From: Sphingomonas phyllosphaerae
Lineage (GTDB): Bacteria > Pseudomonadota > Alphaproteobacteria > Sphingomonadales > Sphingomonadaceae
NCBI GenBank assembly: GCA_036946405.1
Contig: JAQIJC010000001.1
Span: forward strand, 3,423,501-3,487,500
Length of the DNA stretch: 64,000 bases
Direction of reading: 5' to 3'
Positions 57,381 through 64,000 of this stretch are shown piece after piece. A program made the position numbers and the translations under genes. Below the pieces are notes generated by a model. It saw nothing but the letters and a program-made list of their open reading frames with translations, had not been told where the DNA came from and made no database searches. Numbering within the stretch: position 1 is the stretch's first letter; every line of letters starts with the position of its first letter.

Positions 57381-58882
57381 GCCCGGCCTGCGTGGACGCG
57401 GTTCAGGAAATCGGCATGCGGCTCGGCATGGCGCAACGTCGCCTCGATCGCCGCGCGCATCCGCGTCAGGCTGTCACGCAGGTCGGCCTCCGGTATCTGG
57501 TCGGCCAGCGGCGCGTAACGCGCGGGCAAATCGTCGAATCCTGCATACATGCTCAGCCAGCTCGCATCCTGAAAGGTATCCCACTCACGCCGCACGAACT
57601 CGCCCGCCGCGCGCCATGCGTCGAGCTTGCCCTGCAATCCCTCGGTCGGTTCGATCGCGCGGACATGGTCCCAGAAAGGCTCGCCGAAGCGACGATTGCC
57701 GCTGTAATGCAGCATCAGGAAGTCGCGGATGCGCTCGAACTCCAGCACCGATTGCCGGTTGTAGGTCGCCGCCAGTCGCGGGTCGACGTCGCGGGTCGGG
57801 AACAGCGGAATCAGTCGCTCGAGCCCCGATTGGATCAGCGTGATGCTCGTCGATTCAAGCGGTTCGAGGAAGCCGGACGACAGGCCCAGCCCGACCACGT
57901 TCTTCTCCCAGAAGCGCGCGCGATGCCCGGCGGTGAAGCGGATGCGGTTCGGCGTCGCGATCGCCTCGCCCTCCAGCGCGCCGAGCAGCGCATCCTCGGC
58001 CGCCGCATCGTCGATGAAGTCCGAGCAATAGACGTGCCCGTTCCCGACGCGGTGCCGCAGCGGGATATGCCATCGCCACCCCGCGCTGGTCGCCGTCGCG
58101 GTCGTGAACGGCCGGTGCACCTGCGCCGCCTTGCACGGGATCGCCACCGCGCGGTCGCACGGCAGCCAGCGCCGCCAGTCGACGAACGGCACCTCCAGCG
58201 CCTCGCCCAGCAACAGACTGCGAAACCCCGAACAATCGATCCACAGATCGCCCGCGATCTCACGTCCGCTGTCGAGCGTCACCGCACTGACCCGCCCGTC
58301 CTCGCCGTCGCGCGACACAGCGGCGATCCGTGCGTCGACGTGCGCGACGCCATTCGCAAGAGCGAGCCGCCGCAGCAGCGCCGCGAATTTCGACGCATCG
58401 AAATGCACCGCGAAATTGAACACGCCCAGATCGTTGGCGGGCCGATCGACCGGCGGCAGGAACAGCCCGCGCTCCGCCAGCTGCGTCGCCAGGCAATAAG
58501 CGCCGAGCGCGGTCTGATCGCCGCCCGCGCGCAGCTTCAGCCAATAATGGTGGAAGGCCACGCCCTGCGCACCGACCCCGTAGAGGCCGAACGGATGGAA
58601 GAAATGATGTCCCGGCTCCTTCCACCCCGCGAAGCGGATGCCGTATTTGATCGTCGCTTCGGTCTCGCGAAGCACGTCCGCCTCGCCGAGTTCGATCGCC
58701 GCGAAGAAGTCGCGGATCGCGGGCACCGTCGCCTCGCCGACCCCGATCGTCCCGATCGCGGAGCTTTCGACGACGGTGATCGTCAGCCGCAAATGCGCCA
58801 GCCGCCGTGCGAGGAACGTCGCGGCCATCCAGCCCGCCGTCCCCCCGCCGACGATCACGATCGATCGTATCGGATCACGCAT
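57377..58882 (-). CDS. Tryptophan halogenase-like flavoprotein
   Basis: A 501-residue flavin-dependent halogenase-family protein. FAD binding: IVIVGGGTAGWMAATFLARR at residues 8-27. The catalytic Lys sits at residue 79 in EATIKYGIRFAGW, matching the PrnA position. The GWRWHIPL block near 268 is the W-x-W-x-I-P signature. The catalytic Glu is in SSGFLEPLESTSITL near 340. TonB-receptor loci of Caulobacter, Xanthomonas and sphingomonads often carry such genes, where substrates are unknown. It lies between the TonB receptor and the ROK regulator and overlaps the latter. Confidence 0.9.
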   Translation of the reverse strand: MRDPIRSIVIVGGGTAGWMAATFLARRLAHLRLTITVVESSAIGTIGVGEATVPAIRDFFAAIELGEADVLRETEATIKYGIRFAGWKEPGHHFFHPFGLYGVGAQGVAFHHYWLKLRAGGDQTALGAYCLATQLAERGLFLPPVDRPANDLGVFNFAVHFDASKFAALLRRLALANGVAHVDARIAAVSRDGEDGRVSAVTLDSGREIAGDLWIDCSGFRSLLLGEALEVPFVDWRRWLPCDRAVAIPCKAAQVHRPFTTATATSAGWRWHIPLRHRVGNGHVYCSDFIDDAAAEDALLGALEGEAIATPNRIRFTAGHRARFWEKNVVGLGLSSGFLEPLESTSITLIQSGLERLIPLFPTRDVDPRLAATYNRQSVLEFERIRDFLMLHYSGNRRFGEPFWDHVRAIEPTEGLQGKLDAWRAAGEFVRREWDTFQDASWLSMYAGFDDLPARYAPLADQIPEADLRDSLTRMRAAIEATLRHAEPHADFLNRVHAGRA

Positions 58883-58907
58883 GTCGATTTCCGTCCCCGC
58901 CGCGGCC

Positions 58908-58937
58908 CGTCATCGCGAGCGTAGCGAAGCAATGACG
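58908..58937. repeat. Short R4-type palindrome
   Basis: CGTCAT and ATGACG bound GCGAGCGTAGCGAAGCA. It lies in the 104-bp gap between the receptor and halogenase genes. It is a short form of the repeat at 8318-8370. Confidence 0.55.
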
Positions 58938-58986
58938 CAGCAAAAGGCCGGATCGTCAATCGGTGACGACCCGGCCATCGAGACGA

Positions 58987-61900
58987 TCAGAAGCGCACGC
59001 GCGCGCCGGCGATGAAGCGCCGCTCATAGATGTTCTCGTTGAACACCTGATCGGTCCAGGTCAGGTAGTAGCGCTCGGTTTCGGCGGTCAGGTTCGACGC
59101 CTGCCCGTACAGCGTGATGAACGGCGTCACGTCGTAGGAGATCGACGCGTCGAGATAGTTGGTCGGCGCCTGATATTGCGCCAGCCCGACGATCCCGCCG
59201 TAATTCGACGACACCAGCCGCTTCGAGCGATAGTTATAGGCGACACGCGCCTGCAACCCGTACTTTTCGAACCACAGCGCCGCATTGACCTGATGCTTCG
59301 AATTGTCCTGGAACGGCTGGTTGTTGCCGGCCAGATCGACCAGCCCGGCATCACCCAGCGACAGCGTGTAGTTCGCATCGACACCAAACCCGCCGAGGAA
59401 GCCGTTGACGCCGTAATCGGCCAGCGACTGCCGCGCCGACGCCTCGATGCCCTTCAGCGTGCCGCCCTCGCCCTGCGCCAGCGTGTTGGTGACGACCGGA
59501 CGGCGGATCACGCCGTCATTGTCGGGGATGTCGTTGCGGATCTCGGTCGTGTTCGCGATGAAGCTGTCGACCGCGATGTAGAAGGCACCCACCGCCAGCA
59601 GGCTGGATCGCCCGGTGTAATATTCGAAGCTGCCCTCGACATTGGTCGCGCGCCACGGGTTGAGGTTCGGGTTGCCGACCGAGGTGGCGGTCTGCGCCTC
59701 GAACCGCGCCGGATTGATCGTGGTGTTGATCGCGTAACCGACGTTGAGACCGCCGCCCCACTGCTGGAAGTCGAGCAACGTCATCGTCTTCGAGAAAGCG
59801 GCGCGCGCGCGCAGCTTGCTCGTCACGTCGAAGGCGATGTTGATCGACGGCAGGAAGTCGGTGAACTCGCGCTTGGTGACCAGATCACCCGCGTCGACGC
59901 CCGACACGCCATAGGGCTGCGGGTTGCCGACGATGTTCTGGCGCACGTTGAGCTTGGTGTTGACGACCTGCAGGCCACCGTTTGCGCGGAACGGCATCCC
60001 CAGCAATTCGCCCTCGCCCGACACCTGCGCATAGCCCGAGATCTGGCGCGTATGGACGTCGAACGACAGCGCCGGGTTCACGAGGTTCTGGCTGCCCGGG
60101 TAGAATTTGTTCTGCCACGCCTCGCTGTCATCCATCGCCTTGGGATCAAGGACGTAGAGGTTGGGCGCGCCGTTCGCGGGCAGCGCATATTGCTTGATGA
60201 GCCCGGCGAAGATCGGATCGGTCGCCTGCCGCGTCAGGCCAGCGGTATAGGCATTGCCCTGCGCGTCGAGCACCGGGCACGACTTGTCGTTGAGGTTGAC
60301 GTCGAACGCCTTCCACTTGACGAGGCAGCCCGCCGCCGGGTTGGCGGCATTGTCGCGATTGCCGGCATAGAAGGGCGAGACGCGGTCGAAGGTGAACTGG
60401 TTGACGCTGCGCTCGCCATAGCGGCCGCCGAACGCAACCTTCAGCTGATCGTTGGCCTGCCATTCGGCATCGCCACGCAGCGCCCAGATGTCGCCGTTCT
60501 GATAGACGTTGCCCTCCGACGAGATCGTCTTCAACCCGTAGCGCGACGGATCGGACGCCTGCGCGAGGAAGCCAGGCGAGAAACCGAACACCGGCGCACC
60601 GCTCGAATAGTCGACGGTCGCGGTGTCGCTGTAGATCGAATAGCCGGTCGGGTTGAAGGTGACGTCCCCGCCCGGATAATTGCCAACGCCGTTATACGCC
60701 CACTGCCGCCCGTTGGTCAGGCTGAACTGCGTATAGGACTGGTCGCGGTTGCGATACGCCTTGCCGTAAATGCCGCGCACCGTCGCCTTGAACGTCTCGG
60801 ACGGCTTCCAGTCGAGTTGCAGATTGTAGTTCTGCGACTCGCTCTTGGTGCGGAAGGTCTCCGCATAGCTGTCGAAGTTCGGCAGGCTGTAGGTGTATTG
60901 CTGCACGGTGTTGACGTTGTAGCCACCCGACGTCGCGCCGGTGTCGCGCGACTTGGTCGGCAGGAACGGCGACGACAGCCAGTCGACGTTCTGGAACTGG
61001 AAGCCGGCGGTGCGATCATACTGCGTCTGGCGCGTATAGAAAGCGTCGGCGGTCAGTTGCAGCGCATCGTTGATCTCGAACTGCAACGAGGCGTTCGCGC
61101 CGAAGCGCTGACGGTCGGTGATGCGGTTCCAGGCGGTGTGCGACTGCGGCGTGATGAACGCGTCATTGGCATCGCCGTCGCCGTTCACGTCATAGCCGAC
61201 GATCGCCCCGCTGCTGTTGCGCACCGGCGAGCCACGGCTGACGCCGTTGTTGCCGACCGCGAAGTCGCCGGCGTTGGTGGCGCTGCCGCTCTCGTTGCGG
61301 AGGGCGACGCCGTAATCCTGAATCCCGCGGAAGCTGTTGGCGAGCGTCAGGTCGCTATACGCCGCCGACACCAGCAGGCCGACGCGCTCGCCGTGGAAGG
61401 CGATCAGGCCGTTGGCGGACGGATTCCACTTCTTGGTCTTGTCGCCATATTGACCCTCGGCGGCGGCCGAGAAGGTCATCCCGCGCTTCAGGTCGAACGG
61501 GCGGCGCGTCAGCAGGTCGACGGTACCCGACAGGCCCGCCTGCTGCAACGACGCGGTCGGCGACTTGAACACGGTCGCGCCCGAGAAGAGCTGCGACGGG
61601 ATGTCGGTGAAGTTCGGCTGGACGGTCGTCACCGAATTGGCGCCGAGGAACTGCTCGCCGTTGAGCAGCGTCGTCACCTGCGGCAGACCGCGAATGTTGA
61701 TCGCCGCACCCTCGCCCGCGTCGCGACGGATCTGGACGCCCGCAATGCGCTGAAGCGAGTCCGAGATCGTGACATCGGGCAGCTTGCCGATGTCCTGCGC
61801 ACTGATCGCCTCGACGACGCTGTCGGCGTTGCGCTTCACCTCGATCGCGCGCGCCTGCGACGCACGGATGCCGGTGACGACGATATCGCCTGCGCCGTCG

Positions 61901-62052
61901 TCGGTCTGCGTCGGCGCGGCGACCTGATCGGCCGAGGTGGCCACGGCATCGGGCGTGGCGGTCTGCGCCGAAGCGCTCGCGGTCATCGCCATGGTGAGTA
62001 CGACCGGCGAAGCGGCCGCCATCATGGCGCCGCGCATGGTGATCTTACGCAT
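58987..62052 (-). CDS. TonB-dependent outer-membrane receptor (glycan type)
   Basis: A 1021-residue TonB-dependent receptor. The signal peptide ends near MTASASAQT. The TonB-box-like IVVTGIRASQARAIEVKRNA is near residue 57. Plug motifs are ISDSLQRIAGVQIRRDAGEG and INIRGLPQVTTLLNGEQFLG. A long barrel ends YERRFIAGARVRF with the usual terminal Phe. Its position upstream of a tryptophan-halogenase-like gene, a ROK regulator and a GH2 gene is typical of sphingomonad/Caulobacter sugar receptors. The substrate is likely an oligosaccharide. Two tandem palindromes lie about 30-60 bp upstream of the start, placed to control it. Confidence 0.94.
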   Translation of the reverse strand: MRKITMRGAMMAAASPVVLTMAMTASASAQTATPDAVATSADQVAAPTQTDDGAGDIVVTGIRASQARAIEVKRNADSVVEAISAQDIGKLPDVTISDSLQRIAGVQIRRDAGEGAAINIRGLPQVTTLLNGEQFLGANSVTTVQPNFTDIPSQLFSGATVFKSPTASLQQAGLSGTVDLLTRRPFDLKRGMTFSAAAEGQYGDKTKKWNPSANGLIAFHGERVGLLVSAAYSDLTLANSFRGIQDYGVALRNESGSATNAGDFAVGNNGVSRGSPVRNSSGAIVGYDVNGDGDANDAFITPQSHTAWNRITDRQRFGANASLQFEINDALQLTADAFYTRQTQYDRTAGFQFQNVDWLSSPFLPTKSRDTGATSGGYNVNTVQQYTYSLPNFDSYAETFRTKSESQNYNLQLDWKPSETFKATVRGIYGKAYRNRDQSYTQFSLTNGRQWAYNGVGNYPGGDVTFNPTGYSIYSDTATVDYSSGAPVFGFSPGFLAQASDPSRYGLKTISSEGNVYQNGDIWALRGDAEWQANDQLKVAFGGRYGERSVNQFTFDRVSPFYAGNRDNAANPAAGCLVKWKAFDVNLNDKSCPVLDAQGNAYTAGLTRQATDPIFAGLIKQYALPANGAPNLYVLDPKAMDDSEAWQNKFYPGSQNLVNPALSFDVHTRQISGYAQVSGEGELLGMPFRANGGLQVVNTKLNVRQNIVGNPQPYGVSGVDAGDLVTKREFTDFLPSINIAFDVTSKLRARAAFSKTMTLLDFQQWGGGLNVGYAINTTINPARFEAQTATSVGNPNLNPWRATNVEGSFEYYTGRSSLLAVGAFYIAVDSFIANTTEIRNDIPDNDGVIRRPVVTNTLAQGEGGTLKGIEASARQSLADYGVNGFLGGFGVDANYTLSLGDAGLVDLAGNNQPFQDNSKHQVNAALWFEKYGLQARVAYNYRSKRLVSSNYGGIVGLAQYQAPTNYLDASISYDVTPFITLYGQASNLTAETERYYLTWTDQVFNENIYERRFIAGARVRF

Positions 62053-62083
62053 TGATCCTCCCCTTCATCCCTGAAAACGTCTT

Positions 62084-62112
62084 TTATTTAATAAGGCTTT
62101 TTTATTTAATAA
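62084..62112 (-). promoter_or_regulatory. Tandem palindromic operators before the TonB receptor
   Basis: TTATTTAATAA occurs twice, at 62084-62094 and 62102-62112, each a perfect palindrome apart from the central base, 18 bp apart. It lies 32 bp upstream of the receptor start. The AT-rich symmetry is reminiscent of NagC/Mlc-type ROK sites, so the ROK protein at 56166 is the likely binder. Confidence 0.6.
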
Positions 62113-62210
62113 GCAGCGCCGTGTTTTTGTCAAGCGCTACCCGCGTGCAAACCTCAGTCTGCGGTAAATTTTGCCTCCACCGCCAATGGTATACGGAAGG
62201 AGACGCCGCA

Positions 62211-62294
62211 ATGACTTGTCAGATAGCGGAGTCGCTCGCCCGAAAACCATCGCAAGTCTTGAGCACCAAAAGCTTACCAATTTCAAGCCTGTAG
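62211..62294 (+). CDS. Possible 27-residue small open frame
   Basis: An ATG with AAGGAG eight bases upstream opens a frame MTCQIAESLARKPSQVLSTK plus seven residues. It lies on the plus strand in the 341-bp gap between the receptor and the alpha-galactosidase. No homology is recognised and it may be chance. GTATAC occurs just upstream. The rest of 62053-62393 shows only the operators noted. Confidence 0.2.
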   Translation: MTCQIAESLARKPSQVLSTKSLPISSL

Positions 62295-62393
62295 TGTCAT
62301 TGGCATCGTCAATCGCCACGGTACGGGCGCGCAGCAGGGCTGCGCGCATGACGTCCGGCCGTTCGCCGCTCGGAGATCGAGAAGAATCCGCCA

Positions 62394-63938
62394 CTACGGC
62401 AGCACGCCCTCGGCTCTCAGCAGCACGGTTCCATGCGCCGGCACGTCGAAGGTCGCCGCCGACACGGGTACCTCCGCATCGCGCCACAGTTCGCGCAAGG
62501 CCGAGAAGCGCGCAAGGCCCGCGTCCGCCGGCACCACCGTCATCCGCACCGGCTGCGCGCCGCGATTGAACAGCGCGAGCGCCACACCGCCATCCGCGAG
62601 CCGCTTCGCCCATATTTCCTGCTTGCCGAAGACGCGCACCGCCTTGCCCTGAACCCCTGCCGCATCCTGATCGATCGCGATCACCGCGCGACGCGACAAC
62701 AACGCCAGCGCCGCCGCGCTGGTCGTGCGCACGTCATGCCCCATCATCAACGGCGCGGCCGACATCGCCCACAGCGTCATATGCGTGCGATATTCGTCCT
62801 CGCTCATCCCGCCGTTGCCGATCTCCAGCATGTCGGGATCGTTCCACCCGCCGGGGCCGGCATGGCCGAAGCGCGGGTTCCGCTCGAAGCCGATCTCGCT
62901 CATCTTCGCATAATCGTCGGTGATGTCGCCGGTGGTGCGCCACAGATGCCCGCCGACCGCGCGCCCCCAGTCCGCCACGTCGAACCGCCCGTATTCGCAC
63001 AGCGAATAGACGATCGCGCGCCCGGTCGCCTTCAGCGCCGCGCCCATCTCGTAATAGCTACGGCGTACGGTATCGGCGGTGTCATATTGCCACTCGCCCG
63101 AACAGAGATCGTATTTGAGATAGTCCACGCCCCAGCGCGCGAAGGTCCGCGCATCCTGCGCGACATGGCCGTAGCTGCCCGTATAGCCCGCACAGGTCTT
63201 CAGCCCCGGCGAGCTGTAGATGCCGAGCTTCAATCCGCGCGCATGAACGTAATCGGCCAGCGCCTTCATGTCGGGGAATTTGGCATTGGGGCGCAGTTCG
63301 CCGTTCGCGCCGCGCTCGCCCTGCCAGCCGTCGTCGATGTTGACGTAGCGATAGCCCGCGTCGCGCAGCCCGGTGGACACCATCGCGTCGGCGATCGCGC
63401 GGATCGTACGGTCGTCGATCCGCTCGGCGAACCTGTTCCAGCTGCTCCACCCCATCGGCGGCGTCGCCGCCAGCCCGTCGGGCGCGATCGTACCGAGCGG
63501 CGGCAGCGACACTTCATGATGCGCCAGCGCGGCGGCGCGCGCCGCGCCGACCGGCTTTCCGATCTGCCTCACCTTCGAGAACCAGATACCGCCGATCAGC
63601 GCGACACCCGCCGGCGTAAGCCGCGCGGTCCAGCGCCGCACTGGCTGGCCCGGCGTGTTGATGTTGCGCACATCGAAGCGGATCGTGTCGCCGCTGCGGA
63701 CGATGTTGCGCATCGCCATCGTGCCATACCAATCCGAGGTGAGCTGTCCCTCCCATCCGGTCCGCGTTCTCGTCAGCTCCAGCAGCCGCACGCCCGGACG
63801 CGGTGCACGCCGGTCGAACGCGACCCGCAGCGTCGCTCCCGCCTTGGCCGGCAGTTCAGGCACCGCCACACGCGCCGGCGCCGGGGCCGACGCAACGCCT
63901 GCCATCATGATCGCCAGCGCCACCGAAGGCTTCTTCAT
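62394..63938 (-). CDS. Exported GH27 alpha-galactosidase
   Basis: A 514-residue secreted glycosidase. A signal peptide (MKKPSVALAIMMAGVASAPA) is followed by a beta-sandwich-like N-terminal region of about 150 residues. The GH27 catalytic barrel begins TPPMGWSSWNRFAERID near residue 170. The nucleophile Asp is in GVDYLKYDLCSGEW near 280 and the acid/base Asp in PGGWNDPDMLEIGNGGMSED near 358. GMSEDEYRTHMTLWAMSAAP is a family block. It removes terminal alpha-galactose. GGAAGAGAAACG before ATG 63938 is the start signal. With the GH2 enzyme and the TonB receptor it fits breakdown of galactosylated (galactomannan-like) glycans. Confidence 0.93.
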   Translation of the reverse strand: MKKPSVALAIMMAGVASAPAPARVAVPELPAKAGATLRVAFDRRAPRPGVRLLELTRTRTGWEGQLTSDWYGTMAMRNIVRSGDTIRFDVRNINTPGQPVRRWTARLTPAGVALIGGIWFSKVRQIGKPVGAARAAALAHHEVSLPPLGTIAPDGLAATPPMGWSSWNRFAERIDDRTIRAIADAMVSTGLRDAGYRYVNIDDGWQGERGANGELRPNAKFPDMKALADYVHARGLKLGIYSSPGLKTCAGYTGSYGHVAQDARTFARWGVDYLKYDLCSGEWQYDTADTVRRSYYEMGAALKATGRAIVYSLCEYGRFDVADWGRAVGGHLWRTTGDITDDYAKMSEIGFERNPRFGHAGPGGWNDPDMLEIGNGGMSEDEYRTHMTLWAMSAAPLMMGHDVRTTSAAALALLSRRAVIAIDQDAAGVQGKAVRVFGKQEIWAKRLADGGVALALFNRGAQPVRMTVVPADAGLARFSALRELWRDAEVPVSAATFDVPAHGTVLLRAEGVLP

Positions 63939-63986
63939 CGTTTCTCTTCCCTCGTCCGACCAACACTCTTGCGCCATGGCAGATAT

Positions 63987-63994
63987 CGTATACG
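63987..63994. promoter_or_regulatory. Palindrome upstream of the alpha-galactosidase
   Basis: CGTATACG is a perfect 8-bp palindrome within ATATCGTATACGTTT, about 50 bp upstream of the GH27 start, at the edge of the window. It may be an operator or part of a promoter. GTATAC also occurs at about 62189. Confidence 0.3.
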
Positions 63995-64000
63995 TTTCTT

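Noticed and set aside
58963..62055. Open frame of about 1000 codons antisense to the TonB receptor
   Set aside because: The receptor on the minus strand has signal peptide, plug and barrel features. The antisense product has only repetitive Arg/Val/Glu composition.

Overview
The window is chromosomal DNA of a GC-rich alphaproteobacterium, most likely a sphingomonad (Sphingomonas or close relative). The grounds are the Entner-Doudoroff gene order pgl-edd-glk-eda, large TonB-dependent receptors of the kind expanded in Sphingomonadales and Caulobacterales, EcfG-type promoter motifs (GGAAC-N16/17-GTT), a PmtA-type phospholipid methyltransferase, and dense short palindromic intergenic repeats. No rRNA, tRNA, CRISPR array, integrase, transposase or phage gene was seen. 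Both strands are open over long stretches because of GC-rich codon use. Genes were chosen by family resemblance, start signals and tight spacing.

Layout. 0-4 kb: Entner-Doudoroff operon. 4-5.4 kb: entericidin-like lipoprotein and a membrane protein behind a stress-type promoter. 5.5-9.8 kb: TonB-dependent receptor and secreted M20 amidohydrolase. 9.9-11.6 kb: NIPSNAP-like protein, a tiny secreted protein and a 2-hydroxyacid dehydrogenase. 11.6-14.4 kb: an OB-fold protein with a proline-rich tail, divergent from a QseBC-like two-component system. 14.5-18.5 kb: membrane-lipid genes (phosphatidylserine-decarboxylase-like, a PLP aminotransferase, an Mpo1/DUF962-like protein, PmtA). 18.7-22.6 kb: a small acidic/basic protein, alanine dehydrogenase with a divergent Lrp-type regulator, and a chemoreceptor.

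22.8-35.9 kb is the most unusual region. It is a two-armed glycan or glycoconjugate cluster: two dehydrogenases, a glycosidase-like protein that appears circularly permuted, a CmoB-like methyltransferase, a GT9-like transferase with a DUF6165 protein, a phosphatase, two sugar-nucleotide epimerases, a GT4 and three CgeB-like glycosyltransferases. The last six genes overlap stop-to-start. Two perfect FNR/FixK boxes and an EcfG-like promoter sit at the head of that operon. No flippase, polymerase or priming transferase is present.

35.9-40.7 kb: a CsbD-like stress protein, then a LOV photoreceptor, a CheB-CheR-PAS-HWE-kinase fusion and a stand-alone receiver in one overlapping operon. 40.9-43.9 kb: L-serine ammonia-lyase behind a tandem glycine riboswitch, and a TetR regulator whose promoter is duplicated in front of an unknown gene. 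44-47.5 kb: ArsB/SLC13-type and MFS transporters, nested repeats and a nucleoside deaminase. 47.7-51.6 kb: a three-subunit molybdenum aldehyde/xanthine dehydrogenase. 51.6-64 kb: a carbohydrate-utilisation locus (lactonase, GH2, ROK regulator, tryptophan-halogenase-like protein, TonB receptor, GH27 alpha-galactosidase), probably for galactosylated mannan-type glycans, with twin palindromic operators before the receptor gene.

Motif positions are approximate residue counts. Functional calls rest on recognised family signatures, not on a database search.
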